A stretch of DNA of 14,115 nt, from positions 1-14,115 of the forward strand of contig DAHVYW010000046.1 of the NCBI GenBank assembly GCA_027324025.1. The letters run 5' to 3'. Position 1 is the first letter of the stretch. Each line of letters opens with the position of its first letter. This document shows, in pieces, positions 1-6,463 of the stretch. A program made the translations under genes and the position numbers. The stretch is from JAJZQD01 sp021847735. Its GTDB lineage: Bacteria > Bacillota > Thermincolia > Thermincolales > UBA2595. Below the pieces are notes generated by a model, which was given only the letters and a program-made list of their open reading frames with translations, was not told the DNA's origin and made no database searches.

Positions 1-213
1 ATTTTTGTTTTTAAAAATAGAACTACCGGAGAGATAAGGGAGGAGAATGGAAACACTGCATCCGTTAACTTAATTAATCTAGACGGTAGTTATCCATCAA
101 ATATTATATATAAGAATTCGGCAAGTAAAGTTGTTGTCGGAAATCCTAATCAGGATTTTAAGTTAAGGGTTTCAGATGGAGTTAGCACAGGAACTATTGT
201 TACTTTTAAATAA
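1..213 (+). CDS. C-terminal end of an unidentified protein, cut by window start
   Basis: An open frame enters at base 1 and ends at the TAA at 211-213, giving the last 70 residues of a protein whose start is outside the window. The visible part is rich in Asn, Ser, Val and Thr, with no Cys and no membrane segment. It ends in alternating hydrophobic/polar residues (for example KVVVGNPNQDF and STGTIVTF), which looks like beta-strand-rich surface or secreted protein. I do not recognise the family. Base composition is more AT-rich than gyrA or the cytochrome genes, in line with accessory DNA. The stop lies 6 bases before a strong hairpin, which supports this being the true gene end. Confidence 0.55.
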   Translation: MFVFKNRTTGEIREENGNTASVNLINLDGSYPSNIIYKNSASKVVVGNPNQDFKLRVSDGVSTGTIVTFK

Positions 214-219
214 ACGTTT

Positions 220-253
220 AATAAAAGCAGAGAAATCTTTCTCTGCTTTTATT
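220..253 (+). terminator. Strong intrinsic terminator after the first partial gene
   Basis: A perfect 16-bp inverted repeat: AATAAAAGCAGAGAAA at 220-235 pairs with 238-253 across a 2-base centre. In practice the innermost pairs open to form the loop. The 3' arm ends in TTTTATT, which supplies the U-rich tract, and the 5' arm gives the same in reverse, so it could work in both directions. It begins 6 bases after the stop of the upstream partial gene. Confidence 0.75.
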
Positions 254-255
254 AA

Positions 256-780
256 AATAAAAGGAAACTGCCGATAGTAACTGCTCTTTCCACCAGTAGT
301 GGCGACTCGAATAGCAACGCTAGCGGTTACAGCCAAGTAAACAGCAAAGACAAGGTCAATAACGGCAAAGACAGCAATCAACCTAAGAATAATGACCTCG
401 ACAAGAAGTCTAAAGAAGCCAAAAAAGAGAAGGCCAAAGAGAAAAAGGGCTACCGCCAAAAAGGAAAGTATACCAACAAAGGCAAACACAAAGGCTGGTA
501 CAAGAACGGCAAAATCCCCAGTGAATTTGGGGATAAGGTAGATGTCACATATTACCTCAATGATGTGTCAGACCCGCTGACCCAGGTGCTGATGACCTAC
601 GGCGAGGACGGCAAATATGATGCGGCGTACACCTACAGCCTGGAACGCCCAAGAAGCAGCGGGCCGACCTGCAGTACCTGCTGCTCACTAACGGCGGAGG
701 CAGCAGTTTTTTGTTTTATGCAAATCGGAAGGTTCGCGCGCGGCACGAACCAACATTTTAGAAAGAAAATATGGCGGTAG
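256..780 (+). pseudogene. Decayed Rhs/YD-repeat protein fragment
   Basis: One frame stays open from 256 to the TAG at 778-780 but has no plausible start at its upstream end; the first GTG is at 565, inside the conserved part. The translation has a Ser/Asn/Lys-rich linker, a KGYRQKGKYTNKGKHKGWYK stretch, then DVTYYLNDVSDPLTQVLMTY and YDAAYTYSLER. That order is what I know from the C-terminal core of Rhs/YD-repeat proteins, where tyrosine-rich YTYGLER-like segments precede the hypervariable tip. After SLER (about 645) the similarity stops and the frame is low-complexity. A second open frame from about 651 to the TAG at 762-764 (KKQRADLQYLLLTNGGG) suggests a frameshift. No start, ribosome binding site or YD-repeat array is present, so this is a remnant, probably of a transferred element. 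A silent C-terminal cassette is less likely. Confidence 0.6.
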
Positions 781-846
781 AGGAAAAAACAGATAAATTG
801 TCGAAGTATAGGATAATAAAACCATACAGACGACCGGGGGCTAGTT

Positions 847-2292
847 ATGGATTTGCAACTTTCACGCTTAAAAATTCACCATGTTGTATTTGTGGCTGTT
901 TTTTTATGCTTTATCCTGGTTAATGCGGATAAAATCCACGATCCTGACATGTGGTGGCATCTCAAAGCCGGGCAGTATATATTTGACCACGGGAGTGTGC
1001 CCAAGGCCGATTTTTATTCCTTCTCCAATGCCGGTCATGAATGGATAGCCCATGAGTGGGGCTCTGAACTGTTATATTACACATCATACAAGCTGTGGAA
1101 ATTCAGGGGCTTGTTCCTGGTGAATATTGTTTTTCTGTCCCTGGCCTACTCCGTTTTTGGCAGGCTGATTTATACCAGGTGTAACCGTGACCTGACAGTA
1201 ACCACCGCCGTGCTTGTAATTTGTACGGTTTTTTCCTCCCTCTTTTGGGTCTTCAGGCCGCACCTGCTGGCATACCTCTTTTTTATCAGCTACATATTTA
1301 TCCTTGAGCTCTACGCCAGGGGAAAAAATTTATTATGGCTTCTCCCAGTAATGATGGTTTTATGGGTTAATATGCACGGGTCGTTTATTATGGGGATAGT
1401 CCTAATCTGCATTTACCTGGTTTCCGGGTTAGTTTCCGTTAATTTTGGCCGGCTGGTTTCCCACCGGTGGAGCGGCCCTCAGCTTAAGGCCCTGGGCTTG
1501 ACTCTGCTCCTGGTTATCGCGGCGATTCTGATAAACCCCAACGGGGCGAAAATGTACTATTACCCGGTTTTTACCTTAGACAGCAAGGCAATTATTGAGA
1601 ATATCACAGAATGGGCATCACCGGATTTTCATCACCCGATTTTTAAAGCCTTTCTGGCATACTTGTTCCTGGTGTACTCCACCCTGATAATTTCCAAAAA
1701 ACCCGTAAAGCTGCCCGACCTGCTGATGATAGGCTTGTTTACGTACCTGGCCATGTTTGGGGCCCGAAACATTGCCCTGTTTATGTTTGTCACCGGTCCT
1801 TTGTGGGCCGAACACCTGTCAGGCTTTCTGGCCCGTGAAAGACCGATAAAGCAGCTGGTGGCGGTCAACTGGATTGCCCTGGCGGTTGTTGTAATTTACG
1901 GAATATATGCATTTCCCCCACAAATGACCATTGATGAAAAGGTGAACAAGGAACGGTTTCCCTATAATGCCGTTCAATATATGAAGGACCACAACCTGAA
2001 AGGGTCACTGTTCAACGAATACAGCTGGGGCGGGTACTTGCTGTGGACAAGATATCCGGACAATTTGATATTTATTGATGGCCGGGCGGACACATATGAA
2101 GATAAGGTCCTGCCTGAATATATGAGAATAACAAAACTGAGACCGGATGCTTATAAACTGCTGTTGAAATACAACCCGCAGTACATCCTGTTGTCCTCCG
2201 GGTCTCCGCTCAACTACCTGATTAAGGCCAAAGAGGACTGGAAGATAGTATACCAGGATAAAGTAGCGATTCTTTACGGGAAACCCAAATAA
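847..2292 (+). CDS. Multi-pass membrane protein, GT-C glycosyltransferase-like
   Basis: 481 residues with about ten hydrophobic segments; the first is at roughly residues 12-28. An acidic motif follows directly in the first external loop: DPDMWWHLKAG at 32-42, then EWIAHEW at 65-71. Asp-x-Asp or Asp-Pro-Asp after TM1 followed by a Trp/His-rich loop is typical of GT-C fold, polyprenyl-phosphate-sugar-using membrane glycosyltransferases. The soluble tail has NEYSWGGYLLW and FIDGRADTYED (about 390-425), seen in a widespread uncharacterised bacterial GT-C-like family. Inference: it transfers a sugar from a lipid carrier on the outer face of the membrane, acceptor unknown. The ATG is preceded by GGGGG at 835-839, a weak ribosome binding site. 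It is followed at 60 bases by the gyrA promoter, so it is not in an operon with gyrA. No terminator is evident after it. Confidence 0.75.
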   Translation: MDLQLSRLKIHHVVFVAVFLCFILVNADKIHDPDMWWHLKAGQYIFDHGSVPKADFYSFSNAGHEWIAHEWGSELLYYTSYKLWKFRGLFLVNIVFLSLAYSVFGRLIYTRCNRDLTVTTAVLVICTVFSSLFWVFRPHLLAYLFFISYIFILELYARGKNLLWLLPVMMVLWVNMHGSFIMGIVLICIYLVSGLVSVNFGRLVSHRWSGPQLKALGLTLLLVIAAILINPNGAKMYYYPVFTLDSKAIIENITEWASPDFHHPIFKAFLAYLFLVYSTLIISKKPVKLPDLLMIGLFTYLAMFGARNIALFMFVTGPLWAEHLSGFLARERPIKQLVAVNWIALAVVVIYGIYAFPPQMTIDEKVNKERFPYNAVQYMKDHNLKGSLFNEYSWGGYLLWTRYPDNLIFIDGRADTYEDKVLPEYMRITKLRPDAYKLLLKYNPQYILLSSGSPLNYLIKAKEDWKIVYQDKVAILYGKPK

Positions 2293-2351
2293 GGTGATGT
2301 AATGGGGAATCTAAAAAATGGAGATTAATTATCTTAAATTACAGGCTTAAA

Positions 2352-2380
2352 TTGCATGTGGCGTTGATTTTTGGTATAAT
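2352..2380 (+). promoter_or_regulatory. Sigma-A-type promoter for gyrA
   Basis: TTGCAT at 2352-2357, a 17-base spacer, and TATAAT at 2375-2380. The TG at 2372-2373, one base before the -10, makes an extended -10. The predicted transcript start near 2387 leaves a leader of about 115 bases before the gyrA start. Confidence 0.7.
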
Positions 2381-2418
2381 ACCGTTATAAGGAAACTTGT
2401 AAGCCAAATCGGAACTGC

Positions 2419-2468
2419 GATATTTTTGAATATCAAAATAACATGCTTTGCGTGCATGTTTTTCTTTT
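2419..2468 (+). promoter_or_regulatory. Two hairpins in the gyrA leader, the second terminator-like
   Basis: Hairpin A: GATATT at 2419-2424 pairs with AATATC at 2429-2434. Hairpin B: AACATGC at 2440-2446 pairs with GCATGTT at 2454-2460 and runs into TTTCTTTT. Hairpin B has the form of a short intrinsic terminator inside the 5' leader, 34 bases before the likely start codon. It could attenuate gyrA or simply be leader structure. The 7-bp stem is modest. Confidence 0.4.
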
Positions 2469-2501
2469 GAAACAAACATATAACTCTAAGAGGTGAAAGA
2501 C

Positions 2502-4937
2502 TTGACGGATTTCGGTACAAGTAAAGTATTACCCATTGATATCAATGATGAAATGAAGAACTCATACATTGATTATGCCATGAGTGTTATTGTCGGACGG
2601 GCTTTGCCTGATGTCAGGGACGGCTTAAAACCCGTACACCGGCGAATTTTATATGCGATGAATGACTTGGGGATGACCCCTGACAAACCCCATAAGAAAT
2701 CAGCCAGGATTGTCGGTGAAGTATTAGGTAAGTACCATCCCCACGGTGATACCGCCGTATATGATGCGATGGTCAGGATGGCCCAGAGCTTCTCAAGCCG
2801 TTACCCCCTCATTGACGGCCATGGTAACTTCGGTTCGGTCGACGGCGACTCGGCTGCGGCCATGCGGTATACTGAGGCCAGGATGTCAAAAATAGCAACT
2901 GAGCTTTTAAGTGATATCGACAAAGACACAGTTGATTATACACCTAACTTTGATGATACATTAAAAGAACCGGTAGTCTTGCCGGCCCGGATTCCAAACC
3001 TTCTGATTAACGGTTCTTCCGGGATAGCTGTAGGAATGGCTACTAATATTCCGCCCCACAACATTGGAGAAGTGATAGACGGGGTTGTAATGCTGATAGA
3101 CAACCCTGAAGTAACCCCCAAAGAATTGATGATGACTATTAAAGGACCTGATTTCCCCACCGGTGGAACCATTATGGGCCGGGACGGGATAGCAGATGCC
3201 TATACGACCGGAAGAGGAGTTATCCGGGTAAGGGCAGTGACCCAAATTGAGCCCATGGCCAACGGCAAGATGAGAATTCTCGTCCACGAACTGCCATACC
3301 AGGTGAACAAGGCCCGGTTAATTGAGAAAATTGCGGAGCTGGTCAGGGATAAAAAACTTGACGGGATTACCGACCTCCGGGATGAATCTGACCGGACCGG
3401 CATGCAGATTGTTATTGAACTCAGAAGGGATGTCAATGCCAACGTAATGCTGAACCAACTCTATAAACACACCCAGCTCCAGGAAACCTTTGGTGTAATC
3501 ATGCTGGCTTTAGTTGAAAATAAACCCAGGGTTTTAAATCTAAGAGAAGTCTTATTTTACTACCTGGAGCATCAAAAGGAAGTTATTGTTAGAAGGACAA
3601 AGTTTGAACTGAACAAAGCGGAAGCCCGGGCCCACATTGTTGAGGGGTTAAGGATAGCCCTTAACAACCTGGATGCCGTAATCAAGACTATCCGCGGATC
3701 CCAGACCGTAGACATCGCCCGGGCAGCCCTGATGGAGAACTTCAGCCTGTCCGAAAAGCAGGCCCAGGCTATCCTGGAGATGCGTCTCCAACGGCTTACC
3801 GGTCTGGAAAGAGAGAAACTGGAAGAAGAATACAAGAATTTGATGGAAAGAATAGCTTATTATAAAGCTGTTTTGGCCAATGAACACATGGTATTGGGGA
3901 TTATCAGGGAAGAGCTTCTCGAAATAAGGAAGAAATATAACGACCCCAGGAGAACCGTTATTTCCAACGACGATACCAGAATGAACATGGAGGACCTTAT
4001 TGCCGAAGAAGACATGGTCATCACCGTTACCCACCACGGCTATGTCAAACGGATTTCCCTGGATACCTACCGGAGCCAGAAAAGGGGCGGGCGCGGCGTA
4101 ACTGCCATGGGGACCAAGGAAGAAGACTTTGTAGAACACCTGTTTATCACTACCACACATCACTTTATCTTGTTCTTTACGAGCAAGGGAAAAGTATACA
4201 AACTAAAGGTCCATGAAATACCCGAAGCAGGTAGACAAGCCAAAGGGACAGCCATTGTTAATCTACTGCAGATAATGGGTGACGAAAAAATAACTTCTGT
4301 TATCCCGGTTAAGTCTTTTGATACCGAGGCTTACCTGTTTACGGCCACTAAAAAGGGGATAGTTAAAAAGACACCAATTCATGACTATGCCTCTTCCAGA
4401 AGAGACGGACTTATTGCCCTGACCTTGGATGAAGATGATGAATTAATGGACGTAAAACTTACTTCCGGGAAGGACGAATTAATTATAGGTACTCAAAGGG
4501 GTATGGCTATCAAGTTTTCCGAGGAACAGGTCAGAAGCATGGGTAGGACTGCCAGGGGAGTAAGGGGAATTACCCTTACTAAAGACGACAGTACTGTAGG
4601 CTTAGAACTGGTGCAAAGTGGGGAATACCTCCTGGTGGTTACAGCAAACGGCTTTGGCAAAAGGACCCGTCTAAAAGACTACCGGGTTCAGGGTAGGGGC
4701 GGAAAAGGACTCATGACTATCAAGCATACAAAACGTAATGGACCATTAGTAGGCATCAAAGTGGTCAATAAGGATGAAGAAGTCATGATGATCACAGCAG
4801 AAGGGATTATCATAAGACTGGACGCCAAAGACATTTCATCCATGGGCAGGACGACTCAGGGCGTCACACTAATGAGACTTGACAAAAAGGACTCAGTGGT
4901 GGCCTTGGCAAAAGTAGTAACAAAGGATGAGAATTAA
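2502..4937 (+). CDS. gyrA: DNA gyrase subunit A
   Basis: The breakage-reunion subunit of the A2B2 type II topoisomerase that introduces negative supercoils using ATP hydrolysed by GyrB. About 811 residues, the usual GyrA length. The quinolone-resistance region (HPHGDTAVYDAMVRMAQ) and catalytic tyrosine in AMRYTEARM (residue 123) are intact. Thr replaces the common Ser at the E. coli 83 position, and Asp is kept at the 87 position. The GyrA box QKRGGRG (codons from 4077) opens the C-terminal DNA-wrapping blades and argues for GyrA over ParC. Start choice: the frame extends to a GTG at 2493, but that GTG lies inside the ribosome binding site AAGAGGTG (2488-2495). The TTG at 2502, six bases after it, fits better. 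Neighbours are unusual: no gyrB beside it, a GT-C protein before, small zinc-ribbon genes after. It has its own promoter, and the first AGTCC element follows. Confidence 0.97.
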   Translation: MTDFGTSKVLPIDINDEMKNSYIDYAMSVIVGRALPDVRDGLKPVHRRILYAMNDLGMTPDKPHKKSARIVGEVLGKYHPHGDTAVYDAMVRMAQSFSSRYPLIDGHGNFGSVDGDSAAAMRYTEARMSKIATELLSDIDKDTVDYTPNFDDTLKEPVVLPARIPNLLINGSSGIAVGMATNIPPHNIGEVIDGVVMLIDNPEVTPKELMMTIKGPDFPTGGTIMGRDGIADAYTTGRGVIRVRAVTQIEPMANGKMRILVHELPYQVNKARLIEKIAELVRDKKLDGITDLRDESDRTGMQIVIELRRDVNANVMLNQLYKHTQLQETFGVIMLALVENKPRVLNLREVLFYYLEHQKEVIVRRTKFELNKAEARAHIVEGLRIALNNLDAVIKTIRGSQTVDIARAALMENFSLSEKQAQAILEMRLQRLTGLEREKLEEEYKNLMERIAYYKAVLANEHMVLGIIREELLEIRKKYNDPRRTVISNDDTRMNMEDLIAEEDMVITVTHHGYVKRISLDTYRSQKRGGRGVTAMGTKEEDFVEHLFITTTHHFILFFTSKGKVYKLKVHEIPEAGRQAKGTAIVNLLQIMGDEKITSVIPVKSFDTEAYLFTATKKGIVKKTPIHDYASSRRDGLIALTLDEDDELMDVKLTSGKDELIIGTQRGMAIKFSEEQVRSMGRTARGVRGITLTKDDSTVGLELVQSGEYLLVVTANGFGKRTRLKDYRVQGRGGKGLMTIKHTKRNGPLVGIKVVNKDEEVMMITAEGIIIRLDAKDISSMGRTTQGVTLMRLDKKDSVVALAKVVTKDEN

Positions 4938-5484
4938 ACAATTACTGAAAAATTAGGAAAAAAAAGAAGGAATTTTATCTTGTTCAGCGAATAGAAATAT
5001 AGTGAAGGAAAGAAAAAATCCTTCCTCAGTCAAATAGTCCCGAGGCACGAGTCCGGAGACTGAAAGTCCAGAGACCAGTTTAATGATTGGTCTCTTTATT
5101 TTTTGCTCGTGCCGGGGGAAAGTAACTCGGAAGCGTTGTCGAAATGACAGAGGAAATGGCGGAATTTTCTATTAAATAAAAGAAGGACTTTTCCTGTTCC
5201 CTAGGAATACAATATAAAGGACACAAAAGCCGCGCGGGAATGTGAAACATGGTACAATAGCAAAGCTTTTTGGACTAGCTCTTTGACAAAACGTATTGCG
5301 GAAGACATTGAGATTCACCAGACTTAAAAGGTTTGCAGCAAACCGAGCGCTTTTATGACTTATTTTAAGTATAATCAAAAATTCTTGGATAATTACGGTC
5401 TGCAACGAAGTGATTTTGGGGGGAAATAAAGAAACCGGAGGTGATGACTGTAGGGTAACAAAAACTTTTGAGGAAGGTGAGACT
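4938..5484 (+). other. Gene-free region between gyrA and the first zinc-ribbon gene
   Basis: About 550 bases with no credible gene. It holds AGTCC copy 1 (5044-5113), and an imperfect direct repeat with AAAAGAAGGA, TTTT, TGTTC and GAATA in the same order at 4962-5010 and 5177-5221. It also has a GAAGGA/TCCTTC hairpin (5004-5024), a TGTCGAA match to the Spo0A box (5137-5143), and an inverted repeat GGTTTGC/GCAAACC (5330-5344). Promoter signals are weak: an extended -10 TGGTACAAT at 5250-5258 lacks a good -35; a TTGACA at 5283-5288 lacks a good -10; TATAAT at 5370-5375 has no -35. Confidence 0.6.
5044..5113 (+). terminator. AGTCC element, copy 1 (repeat plus terminator)
   Basis: First of five copies. 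AGTCCGGAGAC at 5050-5060, then AGTCCAGAGACCAG at 5065-5078. The second repeat runs into a terminator stem, AGAGACCA at 5070-5077 with TGGTCTCT at 5088-5095, followed by TTATTTTTTG. In this copy only, the whole unit is enclosed by an outer stem, GGCACGAG at 5044-5051 with CTCGTGCC at 5106-5113. GACT at 5058-5061 can also pair with AGTC at 5065-5068 across a 3-base loop. It may serve as the gyrA terminator. Confidence 0.75.
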
Positions 5485-5676
5485 ATGGTAGACATCAGGT
5501 GTGAGTGCGGAAAGATTGTTTGTCAATCCGACCAAGAATTCATTGTCGTTAAGTGTCGCCACTGTAAGAGGTTTATGTTTGTCAAAATGGAGGATGACAG
5601 TGATTCGGTGACAAGCTTTTCCCACTTTGTGAATAGATCGCAAAACCAAGTTCGTGAATACTCAAAACATATGTAA
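5485..5676 (+). CDS. Small Com-like zinc-ribbon protein, copy 1
   Basis: 63 residues. The N-terminal half is a compact metal-binding knuckle pair: IRCECGKIVC at 4-13 and KCRHCKRF at 23-30, with cysteines at 6, 8, 13, 24 and 27. Spacing and the KCRHCKR end resemble the phage Mu Com family, small zinc-finger proteins; Mu Com binds mom mRNA and activates its translation. The C-terminal half is charged and polar with no predicted fold. The frame extends upstream to a GTG at 5410, but the ATG at 5485 has a good ribosome binding site (AGGAAGGTG at 5471-5479), and the extension is not matched in the paralogue at 5903. It is flanked by AGTCC copies 1 and 2. Family membership is by motif only; nucleic-acid binding is an inference. 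Confidence 0.7.
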   Translation: MVDIRCECGKIVCQSDQEFIVVKCRHCKRFMFVKMEDDSDSVTSFSHFVNRSQNQVREYSKHM

Positions 5677-5679
5677 GGA

Positions 5680-5730
5680 AGTCCGGAGACTACGAGTCCA
5701 GAGGCCAGCAGTGATGCTGGCCTTTAATTT
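5680..5730 (+). terminator. AGTCC element, copy 2
   Basis: AGTCCGGAGAC at 5680-5690 and AGTCCAGAGGCCAGC at 5695-5709. The terminator stem AGGCCAGC (5702-5709) pairs with GCTGGCCT (5716-5723), closed through an A-T pair by a GTGA tetraloop, then a U-rich TTTAATTTTA tail. GACT (5688-5691) can pair with AGTC (5695-5698) across ACG. It starts 3 bases after the stop of the first zinc-ribbon gene. Confidence 0.75.
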
Positions 5731-5748
5731 TACTCTTAGCACCGGCAA

Positions 5749-5840
5749 TTCCGGAGACCGTTCCTTGCTGATAACTCAGCGGAAGTCCAGAGACGTTTTA
5801 CCAGTCCAGAGGCCAGCGTTTAATGCTGGCTTTTTTCTTT
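5749..5840 (+). terminator. AGTCC element, copy 3 (three repeats)
   Basis: The longest copy. TTCCGGAGAC at 5749-5758, AGTCCAGAGAC at 5784-5794, then AGTCCAGAGGCCAGC at 5803-5817. The terminator stem GCCAGC (5812-5817) pairs with GCTGGC (5825-5830), followed by TTTTTTCTTT. The long linker between repeats 1 and 2 folds: GAC (5756-5758) with GTC (5785-5787), TTCC (5761-5764) with GGAA (5781-5784), GCTGA (5767-5771) with TCAGC (5776-5780) and a TAAC loop. It comes 20 bases after copy 2 with no gene between, and 62 bases before the second zinc-ribbon start. Confidence 0.75.
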
Positions 5841-5902
5841 AGTATGGTGAGGGAGGTGACCAGGGTAACAGCTTGTGAATTTACTACAAAGAAGGTGGAA
5901 TT

Positions 5903-6076
5903 ATGGAAAATGTCAGATGTCGGTGCGGCAAAATTGTTTGTCAGCTGAAAGGTAATGTTGTTTTAATCAAATGCCGCCATTGTAAAAGGTTCGTCATTCT
6001 GGAGTTTTCCGATCAGGAAGGGCAGGAAAACGAATCTTTAGCCAGGGAAAGTCGACCGAAAATTGAATACAAGTGA
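5903..6076 (+). CDS. Small Com-like zinc-ribbon protein, copy 2
   Basis: 57 residues, clearly a paralogue of the protein starting at 5485. It has VRCRCGKIVC at 4-13 and IKCRHCKRF at 22-30, with the five cysteines at the same positions (6, 8, 13, 24, 27). The two copies agree closely over the first 30 residues and diverge in the polar tail, which here ends RPKIEYK. The ATG has a ribosome binding site GAAGGTGG at 5891-5898. Both genes share an upstream block, GGAGGTGA followed shortly by AGGGTAACA (here 5852-5870). AGTCC copy 3 ends 62 bases before the start and copy 4 begins 3 bases after the stop. As with copy 1, resemblance to Mu Com suggests zinc and perhaps RNA or DNA binding; this is inference from motif and context. 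Confidence 0.68.
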   Translation: MENVRCRCGKIVCQLKGNVVLIKCRHCKRFVILEFSDQEGQENESLARESRPKIEYK

Positions 6077-6079
6077 GAC

Positions 6080-6130
6080 AGTCCGGAGACAAACAGTCCA
6101 GAGGCCAGCAAATTAATGCTGGCTTATTCT
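6080..6130 (+). terminator. AGTCC element, copy 4
   Basis: AGTCCGGAGAC at 6080-6090 and AGTCCAGAGGCCAGC at 6095-6109. The terminator stem GCCAGCA (6104-6110) pairs with TGCTGGC (6117-6123) around an AATTAA loop, followed by a weaker tail, TTATTCT. It starts 3 bases after the stop of the second zinc-ribbon gene, the same distance as copy 2 from its gene. Confidence 0.75.
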
Positions 6131-6140
6131 GTAAAGGCCA

Positions 6141-6178
6141 GTTTTTTAGTTGTCCGTGGAAGGACAATCAGTAAAAAA
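6141..6178 (+). repeat. Hairpin upstream of the two-TM genes
   Basis: TTGTCC at 6150-6155 pairs with GGACAA at 6162-6167 around GTGGAA. The stem can be continued past an internal loop by TTTTTTA (6142-6148) with TAAAAAAA (6172-6179). The T-run precedes the stem on either strand, so it is not a terminator. It may be RNA structure in the leader of the gene at 6233. Confidence 0.4.
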
Positions 6179-6232
6179 AGACCGGGTATTTTTGAAGGTA
6201 GTAGTGTGGTTTACGGAAGGAGTGACTGAGGA

Positions 6233-6430
6233 ATGAAAACTTTGTTTACGTTGGCTATGGTATTAATTCTGTTGTTAAGCTTCGGGGTTAGTGGGTATAT
6301 CTCATTTTTCAAGTTCCCGTTAAAAGACCCGAAAGCAAAACTTCTGGCTTTTTTGACAATCGGCGCGGCTGCCGCAGCATTTACATTTGTGCTTTGCCTT
6401 ACCATAATTTGGCCGCCGATTAAGATGTAA
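6233..6430 (+). CDS. Small two-TM membrane protein, copy 1
   Basis: 65 residues with two hydrophobic segments, about 4-25 and 37-59, joined by a short basic loop (KFPLKDPKAK). It ends in LTIIWPPIKM. No Cys-based cofactor site or known domain is visible, and I do not recognise the family. The ATG follows GGAAGGAG (6215-6222) at about ten bases. A paralogue follows at 6464 with the same layout and the same IWPP ending. Both sit between AGTCC copies 4 and 5 and upstream of the cytochrome genes on the same strand, so a role in the membrane electron-transfer module, such as an accessory or assembly subunit, is possible but rests on position alone. Confidence 0.68.
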   Translation: MKTLFTLAMVLILLLSFGVSGYISFFKFPLKDPKAKLLAFLTIGAAAAAFTFVLCLTIIWPPIKM

Positions 6431-6463
6431 CAGAATTCTATTTTTAGGAAGGGGGGAAGGCTA

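Noticed and set aside
172..489. 105-codon minus-strand frame looking like a membrane protein
   Set aside because: Its Phe/Leu/Val richness is the complement of the Lys/Asn-rich Rhs linker on the + strand, and it crosses the terminator at 220-253.
3648..4163. 171-codon minus-strand frame
   Set aside because: Lies wholly within gyrA, with no start signals.
5283..5311. TTGACA as promoter of the first zinc-ribbon gene
   Set aside because: At 16-18 bases downstream there is only CATTGA-like sequence, not a usable -10.
5172..5649. Overlapping minus-strand frames of 94-107 codons
   Set aside because: They cover the intergenic leader and are antisense to the zinc-ribbon gene; no start signals or recognisable motifs.
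5654..5842. 62-codon + strand frame downstream of the first zinc-ribbon gene
   Set aside because: It is the translation of AGTCC copies 2 and 3 (repeated VQRPA segments come from the AGTCCAGAGGCCAGC repeat) and has no ribosome binding site.
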